Source: Oscillospiraceae bacterium | Lineage (GTDB): Bacteria; Bacillota; Clostridia; Oscillospirales; Acutalibacteraceae | Length of the DNA: 64,000 nt | Direction of reading: 5' to 3' | NCBI GenBank assembly: GCA_015065615.1 | Contig: SVPY01000007.1 | Span: 1-64,000, forward strand | Part shown: piece by piece, positions 1 to 9,555 of the stretch | How positions within the stretch are numbered: the stretch's first letter is position 1 | Layout of the letters: each line of letters opens with the position of its first letter | Notes under the pieces: generated by a model | Databases searched by the model: none | What the model was told of the DNA's origin: nothing | What the model saw: the letters and a program-made list of their open reading frames with translations, nothing else | Made by a program: the position numbers and the translations under genes

Positions 1-13
1 TGTATTTTTCCAT
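1..13 (-). CDS. 5' end of a minus-strand CDS running off the left edge (MEKY...)
   Basis: Reverse complement of 1-26 reads GGAGGA-N7-ATGGAAAAATACA, a strong RBS and start codon; only 4 codons are visible so the product cannot be named. Confidence 0.5.
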
Positions 14-32
14 TGTTGTGTCCTCCAGTAGT

Positions 33-156
33 GTATTTGAGTTTGAGGTGATTCAAATACAGCTTCTTGATTACTTGTTGTCTTGGGCAGTCCTGGGATG
101 CTGTCCACAAGGAACAAGTAGGATACAAATACTGTTTTTGTGGTCTATCGCACCAC
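33..156 (-). promoter_or_regulatory. structured leader upstream of the left-edge minus-strand CDS
   Basis: Inverted repeats gtatttga/tcaaatac (33-60), an imperfect long stem acttgtt..cttg..gg..cag/ctg..cc..caag..aacaagt (73-119) and gtggt/accac (140-156), stacked before the RBS. Confidence 0.4.
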
Positions 157-334
157 ATTGATTCTTTGAGTAAATACATCTGAAAACCGCTTATTTCGGC
201 TGTTTTTGGGCGCAAAACGAAGAAAAGTCCCAAACAGCACATTGATACTTTCCAGGCTCCGGAGTTATGCAAGCGCTAATCGAAATTATCCAAGAGATAA
301 TTATCTCAAAGGAATTTGCCGTATACGACCTACA

Positions 335-375
335 CCTTGCTTATTTACACCCGAAGGTTTACGCTTTCGGGTGTT
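335..375 (+). repeat. 41-bp direct repeat copy 1, contains a terminator hairpin
   Basis: ccttgcttatttacacccgaaggtttacgctttcgggtgtt is identical to 6139-6179; acacccgaa/ttcgggtgt stem followed by T7. Confidence 0.85.
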
Positions 376-465
376 TTTTTATCGATGTAAACATTTACAA
401 AATGATTACATAAACGCGAAGCAAAGCAGGGGTGCATATGCTATAATAATATCGGAGGTGAGTGT

Positions 466-1125
466 ATGGCTCGAATTCTAATCGTTGAGGATGATGATTC
501 CATACGTGAGTTGGTAGAAATGAATCTGAATATAGCCGGGCATAAATGTGAGACGGCGGCGGATGGGAGAGAAGCGCTTAGTAAAATTGCATTGCATACG
601 TTTGATCTTGCGGTGCTTGATATTATGTTGCCCGAAGCAGATGGTTATGAATTGTTACCGCATATGCAAAAAGCAGACATTCCGGTTATCTTTGTCTCTG
701 CCAAAGGACAAGAAATGGATAGAGTAAAAGGTTTGCGGCTTGGCGCAGAGGATTATCTTGTGAAGCCTTTCAGCGTACTTGAGCTTTTGGTTCGAATCGA
801 AAAGATTATTGGGAGAAGAATGTTGAAGTCGGACGATATTGAAATACTTGGTGTACGTCTTTGTCCAAAGGAGCGACAAGTATGGTCAGACGGATTGCAG
901 ATTGATTTGAAGCCTATGGAATATGAGTTGCTTCATATGCTTATGAAGCACCCGAATATTGTCTTCACACGCGAACAACTCCTTCGTGAAGTGTGGGGCG
1001 ACTTATATTTCGGTGAAACACGTACGGTAGATAATCATATTGCTATTCTGCGCAGAAAGCTGAACTGGTCAGAGCGCATTGTTACTGTGCACCGTGTCGG
1101 GTACAAACTGGAGGTGAAAGCGTGA
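466..1125 (+). CDS. OmpR/PhoB-family response regulator
   Basis: Receiver domain (VEDDDSIRELVEMNL, LDIMLPEADGYELL, KPFSVLELLVRI) plus winged-helix (TREQLLREVWG..TVDNHIAILRRKL). Confidence 0.95.
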   Translation: MARILIVEDDDSIRELVEMNLNIAGHKCETAADGREALSKIALHTFDLAVLDIMLPEADGYELLPHMQKADIPVIFVSAKGQEMDRVKGLRLGAEDYLVKPFSVLELLVRIEKIIGRRMLKSDDIEILGVRLCPKERQVWSDGLQIDLKPMEYELLHMLMKHPNIVFTREQLLREVWGDLYFGETRTVDNHIAILRRKLNWSERIVTVHRVGYKLEVKA

Positions 1126-2540
1126 AGCTGTGGCAGAAGATAGCGGCACTACTTTTAGCGGTGATGCTCCCGATTATGAGTATAAGTATGTTTTTCCTTG
1201 TGGGCATACAGGCGAAATCTATGCGGCAGATTGACGAAGAAAACACAAGATATGCCTTAACTGCCTGTAGAACGAGTGTGAGTTCCGCCGTAAAACAGCA
1301 CATAGGATTTGTGCAGGATACCACACAGCGAAGTGTTGTTCAGTATTTTTTCTCAGAGTATGCGGGTATTGTACGAAACGAGAATACTTATTTTTCCCTG
1401 ACTTCGGACGGCAACTACCTTTTTAATAACAGTCCCTATGACCCAAAGGCTGTGCTACCGTCAGATAGACTCTGCGGGATATCGGATGAACCGTATTCGA
1501 TAATCACACAGAGATTGACTGCTAAGAACGGAGAGCAGGTATGGATTGGCGGATGCTGTTTTTCGGCGGGTTCACAGGAATATACAGTCTATATCAGTAT
1601 GAATGTATCTCAAACAGAAAAAAGAATTGCACAGATGTACGGAATAAGCATTTGTATGATTTTGCTTTCTTGTTTTCTGACAGCTCTCATCTCAATTTTA
1701 CTTTTGCGTTATATCACAAAACCAATCACAAAGTTGACGCAGACCGCCGATTCAATTGCCAAAGGCGAATATCATCTTAGAAGCAAATATGTCTCCGGTG
1801 ATGAGGTGGGTACGTTATCAATGGCGTTTGACCAAATGGCGGAGGCTGTAGAAGAAAAGATCCATGCGCTGGATACAGAAAATGAACGCAAACAGTTTTT
1901 ACTCGGTGCACTTTCCCATGAGCTGCGTACGCCGATGACCTCAATTATCGGTTATGGTGAATCTTTATTGCATATGCCGCTGACAGAAGAGCAAAAGCGT
2001 GCCTGTGCATATAGGATTATCGATTCCGGCAGACGTGCGGAACAGCTTTCGCAAAAAATGATGGAGCTTGTCAGCTTATCTGTGGAACAGGAGATAAATA
2101 AAACAGTCTTTGATACTGAGCATTTACTTGAAGCTGTTAAGGATATATTTGGCGAGAAAGTGGTGGTTTCCTGCGATGTAAAAGAAATTTTCGGTGACGA
2201 AACGCTGCTATGTAGCTTGATATCTAATTTAGTGCAAAATGCATTATGTGCTTCTGATAAAGGCAAAACTGTAAATGTATCGGTACAGCTGCTTGAGCCG
2301 AGCTCTATAAGGATTTCCGTGCAGGATCGCGGTTGTGGTATTCCTGATTCGCATATTACACGTTTGACAGATCCGTTTTATAGAGTGGATAAGGCCAGGT
2401 CTCGCAAAGCAGGTGGAGCAGGTTTAGGCTTATCTATCTGTAAATTAATAGCAGAAAAGCATGGCGGTACACTACATATCGAAAGTGAAGTTGGCGTTGG
2501 TACAACAATTTCAGTAATTATCCCGATGCATACAGTTTGA
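1122..2540 (+). CDS. sensor histidine kinase (HAMP, HisKA, HATPase)
   Basis: Two TM segments, HAMP, LGALSHELRTPMTSIIGYGESL, N-box, DRGCGIP and GAGLGLSI; overlaps the regulator stop by 4 nt. Confidence 0.95.
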   Translation: MKLWQKIAALLLAVMLPIMSISMFFLVGIQAKSMRQIDEENTRYALTACRTSVSSAVKQHIGFVQDTTQRSVVQYFFSEYAGIVRNENTYFSLTSDGNYLFNNSPYDPKAVLPSDRLCGISDEPYSIITQRLTAKNGEQVWIGGCCFSAGSQEYTVYISMNVSQTEKRIAQMYGISICMILLSCFLTALISILLLRYITKPITKLTQTADSIAKGEYHLRSKYVSGDEVGTLSMAFDQMAEAVEEKIHALDTENERKQFLLGALSHELRTPMTSIIGYGESLLHMPLTEEQKRACAYRIIDSGRRAEQLSQKMMELVSLSVEQEINKTVFDTEHLLEAVKDIFGEKVVVSCDVKEIFGDETLLCSLISNLVQNALCASDKGKTVNVSVQLLEPSSIRISVQDRGCGIPDSHITRLTDPFYRVDKARSRKAGGAGLGLSICKLIAEKHGGTLHIESEVGVGTTISVIIPMHTV

Positions 2541-2615
2541 TGACAAATTGTGTGCAAGCAACGGAAGACTTTTTGCGGTGTTCCCTTTTATACTAAGGGT
2601 GGAGGTGAAAAAGCA

Positions 2616-3905
2616 ATGATAAAACGCTTAATAAGTCTTTTTTTAGCCGTTATATTATTGGTATCGGTGTTAGTCGGCTGTACAGAAAATGAGCCTGAAG
2701 CAACCGATGAACATAGATTTGATGCAGATTATACAAGCGGAGTTTTGCTGAAAGAAAAACTTAACGTTCCTGAACATGTGAATGGGGAATTTCTGTCAGA
2801 ATCCGGGAAAAGCCGTGTGGTTGTGAATGCTTCGGTAAAAATACCTGAAGTTTCACGAGTAGATATTGTAGAGGCGTTGCCGAGAATATACAGTGAAGAA
2901 GAGATATCGGGGTTTATAAAAAGGCATAATGATGAAATCGGATGGTATACAATGCAAGCAGTAGAGCCTTATTCAGGGCAAATGCCGTCGATTGATGAAA
3001 AAATTGAAAACTATGAGGGTTATCAGCTGTGGCTAAGTAATATTCCCTTTGAGATGCGCTACTCTCATAACTTGAATGCTATTACAGCTATTAAGGAGAA
3101 GCTTCCTGAGGAAGTAAGAGATAATTACGTAAGAATGTCACTGATTATTTCCTACGGATTATCCAAACAATCCGGGGAAATAATGTTTCCCCCAGGCTTT
3201 AAGTTTGTGCGAAGTAATGAATTGGCTGACTGTGATGAAGTGATTCCTCTCACAGAAGAAAAAGCAAATGACTGCACGATCTCTATGGAAAAAGCGATTG
3301 AAATTGCGGATGACGAAGTAAAAGCTTTGGCTTCGGATTATGTATTGAGTGAATTCGGTCAGAACAGAAAATATGAGGAATTTAATAATCCGCAGTATTA
3401 TCTTTTTAGATATACACAGCAGATCGGCGGCGTTTCCGTAAATAATTCCTATGGTATGGAGCAGTGCGATATAGAGTACGGCTATACTTCAGGTCAGAGC
3501 GTTGTTACCGTTACAGTAAATGACGACGGTGTTTGCGCTTTGGAGTACGAAGCTCCCACTGATGTAGGCGAAGTTGTGCAGAAGGATGTGGAACTGCTCT
3601 CATTTAATGATATCTGGGAGATTTTTAAGAAGATCTCGGTTTTATCCATTCAAAGTTACGAAATGTATGAAGAAATTACGCAAAATGAGCTTGAAGTTTA
3701 CGACATAAGATTTGGCTATATGTCCGTTTTGCAGGGGGACGGGACATATCAGTATACACCGGTGTGGGATTTCTATGCTCGACGCATCTTGAAAGGCTCC
3801 GGTGCCTATGAAGGTAGCAACAATATTCCGCCAATTGAAGGAAAATCCTGCTTGACCATCAATGCTGTTAACGGAACGATCATTGACCGTGATTTAGGAT
3901 ATTGA
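2616..3905 (+). CDS. lipoprotein of unknown function in the TCS/ABC operon
   Basis: ORF 2550-3905; better start at 2616 after ggaggtgaaaaagca; lipobox LVSVLVGC. Confidence 0.75.
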   Translation: MIKRLISLFLAVILLVSVLVGCTENEPEATDEHRFDADYTSGVLLKEKLNVPEHVNGEFLSESGKSRVVVNASVKIPEVSRVDIVEALPRIYSEEEISGFIKRHNDEIGWYTMQAVEPYSGQMPSIDEKIENYEGYQLWLSNIPFEMRYSHNLNAITAIKEKLPEEVRDNYVRMSLIISYGLSKQSGEIMFPPGFKFVRSNELADCDEVIPLTEEKANDCTISMEKAIEIADDEVKALASDYVLSEFGQNRKYEEFNNPQYYLFRYTQQIGGVSVNNSYGMEQCDIEYGYTSGQSVVTVTVNDDGVCALEYEAPTDVGEVVQKDVELLSFNDIWEIFKKISVLSIQSYEMYEEITQNELEVYDIRFGYMSVLQGDGTYQYTPVWDFYARRILKGSGAYEGSNNIPPIEGKSCLTINAVNGTIIDRDLGY

Positions 3906-3906
3906 T

Positions 3907-4596
3907 ATGACAGTTATTATGATAGAGGTGTTTAGAATCCTTAAGGGCAAATGGTTTTGGTTATCTGCCTTATTTACGGTTGTTACATTGTGGGCAGGAA
4001 TAGGTCCGGACAGTTATTGGCTTTTGCAGGGTTCGCAGATGGAGTCAGCGTGGCTGTTTCAAAATGCATTTACAAGCAGTGTGAATGCAATCTCGCTGCC
4101 GTTGTTGGCTGCATTGCCCGGTGCGGCATTAACACGTAAGGAATTAGGCAGCGGTAGCCTAAGGGGTATTCTTTTTCGGATTAATATGCGAAAATATCTT
4201 TTCAGCCGCGTTATTTCTTTGCTTTTCTCCTCTATGGCTGCACAGTGTATAGGCGCGGGTGGATTTATTTTAGCTATTTCTTTTTTAGCTGCAGAATTCT
4301 ATTTTCCGCTTAACTTTCTAATTGCCAGAGTGATTTGTGCAGCGGTGTTTGCGGTTGTCGGCAGTTTCGGGGCTTTGCTGACAAGGGACACGACCTGTGC
4401 TTATGCTATTCCGATTGCTTTATGCTTTGCACTAACAATGCTGCGTGCGAGATTTATGATTGATGCTGAGTTTATAGACCCGCTGTGCTGGCTGTCAGGT
4501 GCACCGGATAAACTGTTGTTTATGGGCGCAGTATTGGTATTGCTTATAACGGGATACATAATATTTTTGTGTCAGGAGGTGAGGCGAAATGTTTAG
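3907..4596 (+). CDS. ABC-2-type membrane protein (transporter permease subunit)
   Basis: About six hydrophobic segments; operon position directly upstream of a second membrane protein and an ABC ATPase. Confidence 0.65.
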   Translation: MTVIMIEVFRILKGKWFWLSALFTVVTLWAGIGPDSYWLLQGSQMESAWLFQNAFTSSVNAISLPLLAALPGAALTRKELGSGSLRGILFRINMRKYLFSRVISLLFSSMAAQCIGAGGFILAISFLAAEFYFPLNFLIARVICAAVFAVVGSFGALLTRDTTCAYAIPIALCFALTMLRARFMIDAEFIDPLCWLSGAPDKLLFMGAVLVLLITGYIIFLCQEVRRNV

Positions 4597-5491
4597 CATG
4601 AAAAGTGCAGCGCTTTGCTTTTTATGGAATTTGCGTATGCTTGGTAAAAATTTGCGATTCTATTTAGGATTGCTGCTTGGTTTTCTTATTTGCTTTTTTC
4701 TGACGGAGAAAACAATAAGTTTAGCTCAGGCTTTCCGTACAGATATTCAATTTTTTGAGCCATTTATTTGGTGTTTTGCGGACGGTAACAGCGTTTTGTT
4801 TGCTTCATTAGCGCTACTGCTGCCGCTTTCGCAGATTCCGAGATTGGATGCGCCGACATCGTACCTAATCCTGCGATCAGGGCGCAAGAGTTGGTTTTTG
4901 GGACAAATTATAACTATTTTGAGCATCAGTATGCTATATACGGTATTTCTGCTGTTATGTACAAGCTTGATGACTGTTGGCAATGTGTTTTTTGATAACT
5001 GCTGGAGCGATACAGCTACGGTGATGAGCTTTGCTCCGCAACAATTTGATGTGGCGTTAACGGTTGTACGCCGTACGGTGAAACAGACAGACCCTTATAG
5101 TTGTGCGGCATCCATATTCTTTTTGATGGCACAATATATGTTGTTTCTTTCTCTTGTGAGTTTAGTTGTCTCTTTGCAATTCGGAAAGCAAGCAGGAATC
5201 AGTGCGGTGATCGGCATCAGCCTTTATTCTTATTTGCTTACGCCGAGTAGATTTGAAACGTGGCTTGGTTTGGATGAACAAATTAAATATATTGCAAATT
5301 TGCTTGCGGCGTGGATGTCTCCGCTGCAACACGCTACTTACACGATGCACAGCTTTGGCTATGATTCTTTGCCGACCTTTGTACAGACGCATATATTGAT
5401 GGGTTCCGTCAATCTTATATTGATCTTACTGTCTATGTGGTCAGTACATAGAATGCAGTTCAGTTTTGGAAAAGGAGAGCAATATGTCTGA
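4589..5491 (+). CDS. multi-spanning membrane protein (transporter permease subunit)
   Basis: Hydrophobic multi-TM protein, overlaps the preceding and following genes. Confidence 0.65.
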   Translation: MFSMKSAALCFLWNLRMLGKNLRFYLGLLLGFLICFFLTEKTISLAQAFRTDIQFFEPFIWCFADGNSVLFASLALLLPLSQIPRLDAPTSYLILRSGRKSWFLGQIITILSISMLYTVFLLLCTSLMTVGNVFFDNCWSDTATVMSFAPQQFDVALTVVRRTVKQTDPYSCAASIFFLMAQYMLFLSLVSLVVSLQFGKQAGISAVIGISLYSYLLTPSRFETWLGLDEQIKYIANLLAAWMSPLQHATYTMHSFGYDSLPTFVQTHILMGSVNLILILLSMWSVHRMQFSFGKGEQYV

Positions 5492-6122
5492 TGTAGTAAG
5501 CATTTCCGGACTTTCAAAAAGTTTCGGAAAAGAAAAAGTGCTTAAAGAGATCAATCTATCACTACAAGCGGGGAAAATATATGGCATTATAGGACGCAAC
5601 GGTTCCGGCAAAACAGTGCTGATGAAATGTATACTTGGTTTTATGAAGCCAACAAAAGGAAAAGTGACAGTGTTTGATAAGGAGATAGGAAAAGACTGCG
5701 ATTTTGCACCTGACACGGGAATGATTATTGAAACACCGGGGTTTATTGACACGGAAAGCGGAGTTTCAAATCTCAAATATCTTGCCGGGCTTAGCAGAAA
5801 AAAGTGCATACCTGCTGAACAGCTTATGCAGATTGTTGGCTTAGACCCTAAAAATAAAAAATCGGTGAGCAAATACTCACTCGGTATGCGTCAGCGTTTG
5901 GGACTTGCACAAGCCATTATGGATCAGCCCTCCTTACTTATTTTGGATGAACCGATGAACGGACTCGATAATCGTGGCGTAGAGGATATTCGAAAATTAC
6001 TCCTCCAACTGAAAGAGCAGGGTGTGACAATTTTGTTGGCATCTCACAATCCGCTGGATATTTCTGTTCTTTGCGATAAAGTGTTTGAGATGGATAGCGG
6101 AGAACTCAGGCAGGTTAAGTGA
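5484..6122 (+). CDS. ABC transporter ATP-binding protein (BcrA/lantibiotic-immunity-like)
   Basis: GRNGSGKT, YSLGMRQRLGLAQAI, LLILDEPMNGLD; RBS aaaggag before ATG 5484. Confidence 0.92.
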   Translation: MSDVVSISGLSKSFGKEKVLKEINLSLQAGKIYGIIGRNGSGKTVLMKCILGFMKPTKGKVTVFDKEIGKDCDFAPDTGMIIETPGFIDTESGVSNLKYLAGLSRKKCIPAEQLMQIVGLDPKNKKSVSKYSLGMRQRLGLAQAIMDQPSLLILDEPMNGLDNRGVEDIRKLLLQLKEQGVTILLASHNPLDISVLCDKVFEMDSGELRQVK

Positions 6123-6138
6123 ATATATTTGTTTATGT

Positions 6139-6179
6139 CCTTGCTTATTTACACCCGAAGGTTTACGCTTTCGGGTGTT
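6139..6179 (+). repeat. 41-bp direct repeat copy 2, contains a terminator hairpin
   Basis: Identical to 335-375; followed by attttttt. Confidence 0.85.
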
Positions 6180-6346
6180 ATTTTTTTGCCGAAACTTTAA
6201 ATCATAAAAGGCTTACTTTGAAATGAAGTTTATTCTGCAAATAAATTTACGGCGCATTTATGCTTGTCAATAATTTAAGTTTATTCTATAATTAATATCA
6301 GAATTAAATTTTTTTAAGCAGATACACGAAGAAAGGAGCCTTTAAA

Positions 6347-7507
6347 ATGACCGCACAGTTAAATCTTTATGGTGACGGTATACATGATGATACCGCTGCT
6401 TTGCAGGAGCTTATTGATTGCTCCGGTGGCGATGTTTTTATTCCCGGAGGAACTTACCTGATTTCCGATACCTTGTTTATTCACAGTAACACAAGCCTTA
6501 AACTTGCCCACACGGCAATTATTCGTCTTGCTGATGACGCTTGCTGTATTATGCTGGCAAATGATAAGTGGATGCGTCCCGGCAGAAATAAGAATATTGT
6601 TGTAGAAGGAGGTACCTGGGACGGAAATAACGAGCATCAGCGCAGAGGAAAAGTGTTTGAAAATAAGCCTTATTTTTGCGGAACTGTGATGCGCTTTGAA
6701 GGTATAGAAGACCTTTATATTCATAACGTAACTTTCAAAGATCCCGAAGCGTATGCGTGCCAGATATTGGATGCAGATCGTTTTACCGTTGAAAATATAA
6801 ATTTTGACTTTAATATGTATCGCCCCAATATGGATGGAATTCATATTCAAGGGCCTGCCCGCAACGGATACGTCCGTAATATTAAAGGAGCAACAAATGA
6901 TGATTTGGTTGCTTTGAATTGCGATGACAGCTATCACGATTGGAATAACACCTACATAACCCAGGGTGATATTGAAAATATTACTGTAGATGGACTTTAT
7001 GCAGATAACGGCTATACAGGAGTAAGATTGCTTTCCTGCGGCAGTAAACTGCGCAACGTTACAATACGAAATATTTTTGGCACCTACCGTTTGTTCGGTG
7101 TATCGTTTACACACCACAATATAATACCGGGAGCTCCCGTTTGGTTTGATAATATTAATATTGATGGTATATATTGCTCCAAGCAGCCGCAGGATCCTCC
7201 TGTTGACCGCCGCTTTATTGACGGGTTAGATAAATTCTACGGTGAGGGATGTCATGATTGGCAAATTCGCCATGCCGATATCATTTATTTTGAATCGGGC
7301 GTACAGTGCGGAAACGTTACTTTAAGCAATATTTTCCGTTACGAAAAAGCGGTTACAGAAGCATACACAATCCACCTTACTCCTGATTCTTCCGTGCGCC
7401 GTTTAGTTATTAACAATGTTACTCAGCAGTTTGTGAATTGTCCCGAACAGCCTTTATTTATGAATGAAGGCACAGTTGAAAATCTGTTGGTTACGGCAGG
7501 TGGCTGA
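6347..7507 (+). CDS. right-handed beta-helix / pectate-lyase-superfamily (GH28-like) protein
   Basis: Opening YGDGIHDDTAALQELIDCSGGDVFIPGGTYLI is typical of pectate-lyase-3/GH28 N-termini; repetitive beta-helix rungs. Confidence 0.75.
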   Translation: MTAQLNLYGDGIHDDTAALQELIDCSGGDVFIPGGTYLISDTLFIHSNTSLKLAHTAIIRLADDACCIMLANDKWMRPGRNKNIVVEGGTWDGNNEHQRRGKVFENKPYFCGTVMRFEGIEDLYIHNVTFKDPEAYACQILDADRFTVENINFDFNMYRPNMDGIHIQGPARNGYVRNIKGATNDDLVALNCDDSYHDWNNTYITQGDIENITVDGLYADNGYTGVRLLSCGSKLRNVTIRNIFGTYRLFGVSFTHHNIIPGAPVWFDNINIDGIYCSKQPQDPPVDRRFIDGLDKFYGEGCHDWQIRHADIIYFESGVQCGNVTLSNIFRYEKAVTEAYTIHLTPDSSVRRLVINNVTQQFVNCPEQPLFMNEGTVENLLVTAGG

Positions 7508-7564
7508 ATAATAAAAAAAACAAAAGGCTAAGCCAACCGATATATTGTTGTAATGAGGATTATT

Positions 7565-8014
7565 ATGGGAAAATATATTAGAAAAGCTGAAAAAAGAGAT
7601 TTAATAAGAATAGCAGAGATTTATATATTTAATTACCGACTTAATTTCTATCCCATATTTAAAAACGACGCTTACTATTTCATAGAGCTTCAATCAGATA
7701 TATTGGCGAAAAGTTTTGAAGAAAAACTAAGCAACCTTTTTGTATACGATGACGGCGCGGTAAAAGGTTTTATTGAAACAGAAAAAGGCGAAATTAAAAA
7801 GCTTTTTGTGGAGCCTGTGCTGCAAGGAAATTCAATTGGTACGGTTCTTTTAAATTTTGCGCTAGGTAATTTAAAGGTAAATTTTCTGTGGGCGCTTGAG
7901 AAAAATACCCGCGCAATCGATTTTTACAAATGCCATGGTTTCACTTTGACTGAAGAGAAAATACCTGAAGAAGATACCGATGAGTATCTTGTAAAACTTA
8001 TTTATAAACTATAA
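7565..8014 (+). CDS. GNAT-family N-acetyltransferase
   Basis: IRKAEKRDLIRIAEIY.. KKLFVEPVLQGNSIGTVLLNFAL ..NTRAIDFYKCHGF; ORF opens at 7553 but ATG 7565 has better RBS spacing. Confidence 0.85.
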   Translation: MGKYIRKAEKRDLIRIAEIYIFNYRLNFYPIFKNDAYYFIELQSDILAKSFEEKLSNLFVYDDGAVKGFIETEKGEIKKLFVEPVLQGNSIGTVLLNFALGNLKVNFLWALEKNTRAIDFYKCHGFTLTEEKIPEEDTDEYLVKLIYKL

Positions 8015-8015
8015 T

Positions 8016-8052
8016 AAAAAGCAAGGGCGCTTGTTACGCTCTTGCCTTTTTT
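8016..8052 (+). terminator. Rho-independent terminator
   Basis: aaagcaagggcg cttgtta cgctcttgccttttttattt. Confidence 0.85.
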
Positions 8053-8107
8053 ATTTACATTTAAAATTTATTGTGATAGTATTTAGTTAAGAGAGGGTGG
8101 AAATTTT

Positions 8108-8851
8108 ATGGATTTTTATAATGAGATTTTTAAGCGCAAGTCATTTCACATTTTTAAGGAAACAGAGAAGATAAGCGGCGAAGAAATAAATGAACTGGAA
8201 GATTTTATCACTACTCTTACGCCCTTATGCCCCGAGATCAGGACAGAGATTAAAATAGTAAAGGAAGAAGAAACCACCTGCAAGCGCGGCGGTGAGTACT
8301 GCGTTTTGTTTTATAGCGAGATAAAGGAAAAATATTTAAGGAATATAGGGTATATAGGTGAGCAGATAGATTTATACCTTGCTTCAAAAAATATAGGAGC
8401 CTTGTGGTACGGCGTTGGAAAGACTGAGATTAAAAGCGAATTCGGTTTGGAATTTATAATAATGATAAATATTTCCAAAATGCCTGAGAATAAGTTCAGA
8501 ACAGATATGTTTAAAGCCAAAAGGAAGACTTTGAGTGAAGTGTGGAGCGGCGACACTTTGAATATTGCAGACGTTCTGCGTTTTGCTCCCTCTGCCTGCA
8601 ATACTCAGCCATGGATAACCGAAAACCGCGGTGGAAAACTTGCGGTATTCAGGTATAAAAAAACCGGCAAGAGGGGAATTATGCCTGCCGATAAAGTTAT
8701 CTATTATAATAGAATAGATATGGGTATTTACCTTTATTTCCTTGAAACCCTTTTAAAGCATGAGAAATTAAGCTTTGAGAGAACGCTTTTTCCCGATAAC
8801 AGTACGGATGATACGGAAAAGACTCTTGTTGCGGAGTATTTGCTTAAATAA
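8108..8851 (+). CDS. nitroreductase-family protein
   Basis: FKRKSFHIFKETEKIS..ELEDFI.. and RFAPSACNTQPW motif. Confidence 0.8.
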   Translation: MDFYNEIFKRKSFHIFKETEKISGEEINELEDFITTLTPLCPEIRTEIKIVKEEETTCKRGGEYCVLFYSEIKEKYLRNIGYIGEQIDLYLASKNIGALWYGVGKTEIKSEFGLEFIIMINISKMPENKFRTDMFKAKRKTLSEVWSGDTLNIADVLRFAPSACNTQPWITENRGGKLAVFRYKKTGKRGIMPADKVIYYNRIDMGIYLYFLETLLKHEKLSFERTLFPDNSTDDTEKTLVAEYLLK

Positions 8852-8939
8852 ATAGCACTTTTAAGTTTACTTACTGCAACTGCAAGTGGCTTTATTTTTC
8901 TTTTAATTTCCTTATAATTGTAATAAAGAGGTGTGTAAA

Positions 8940-9536
8940 ATGACTACGGGTGAAAAATTAGCTATGCTCAGAAAAAAGAAAGGTATCACACAGGAGGAGC
9001 TTTCCGAAATATTGGGTGTCTCCCGTCAGTCGGTTTCAAGATGGGAGATGGACGTAAGTTTTCCTGAAACGGAGAAGCTTATTAAACTCAGCAGGCTTTT
9101 TGATTGCAGTATAGATTTCCTTTTAAATTCGGGTTTCAGCGAGAAAAATGAAAATACCGGGATTTCATTTGATGAATGCAGAAAGTTTATAAAAGAGTGC
9201 GGTTATTTTTTTATTGCTACGGTTAAAGAAAATAAACCCCGTTTGAGACCTTTCGGAATGATATATTCAAATGAAAAGGGGCTTTATATTGCGACGGATA
9301 AACAAAAGAATGCGTACAAAGAGATAAAAGAAAATCCCTTTGTGGAAGTAGGCAGTTACAATTTAGCCACGCGAAAGTGGATAAGAATAAGCGCTGAAGC
9401 CGAAGAGGAAAATTCAATTGCCGTCCATGAAGAAATGATAAACGCATACTCCGTGATAAAAGCAAAATATATAGGCGAAAGGCAGGCTGATTTTGTTATT
9501 TTCAGACTCAGTATACAAGATGCCTATATAGAATAA
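8940..9536 (+). CDS. XRE HTH regulator fused to a pyridoxamine 5'-phosphate oxidase-like (PPOX) domain
   Basis: N-term LRKKKGITQEELSEILGVSRQSVSRWEMD; C-term FFIATVKENKPRLRPFGMIYSNEKGLYIATDKQKNAYKEIKENP is PPOX-like; ATG 8940 follows aaagaggtg. Confidence 0.82.
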   Translation: MTTGEKLAMLRKKKGITQEELSEILGVSRQSVSRWEMDVSFPETEKLIKLSRLFDCSIDFLLNSGFSEKNENTGISFDECRKFIKECGYFFIATVKENKPRLRPFGMIYSNEKGLYIATDKQKNAYKEIKENPFVEVGSYNLATRKWIRISAEAEEENSIAVHEEMINAYSVIKAKYIGERQADFVIFRLSIQDAYIE

Positions 9537-9555
9537 AGTTTAAGGAGAATAAAAA

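Noticed and set aside
73-119. Long bulged stem considered as an integron attC site
   Set aside because: No RYYYAAC/GTTRRRY core pair and no cassette array or integrase; better seen as a leader hairpin.
206-481. ORF of 91 aa
   Set aside because: Composition is not protein-like, it crosses the 335-375 terminator repeat and the RR promoter region, and has no RBS.
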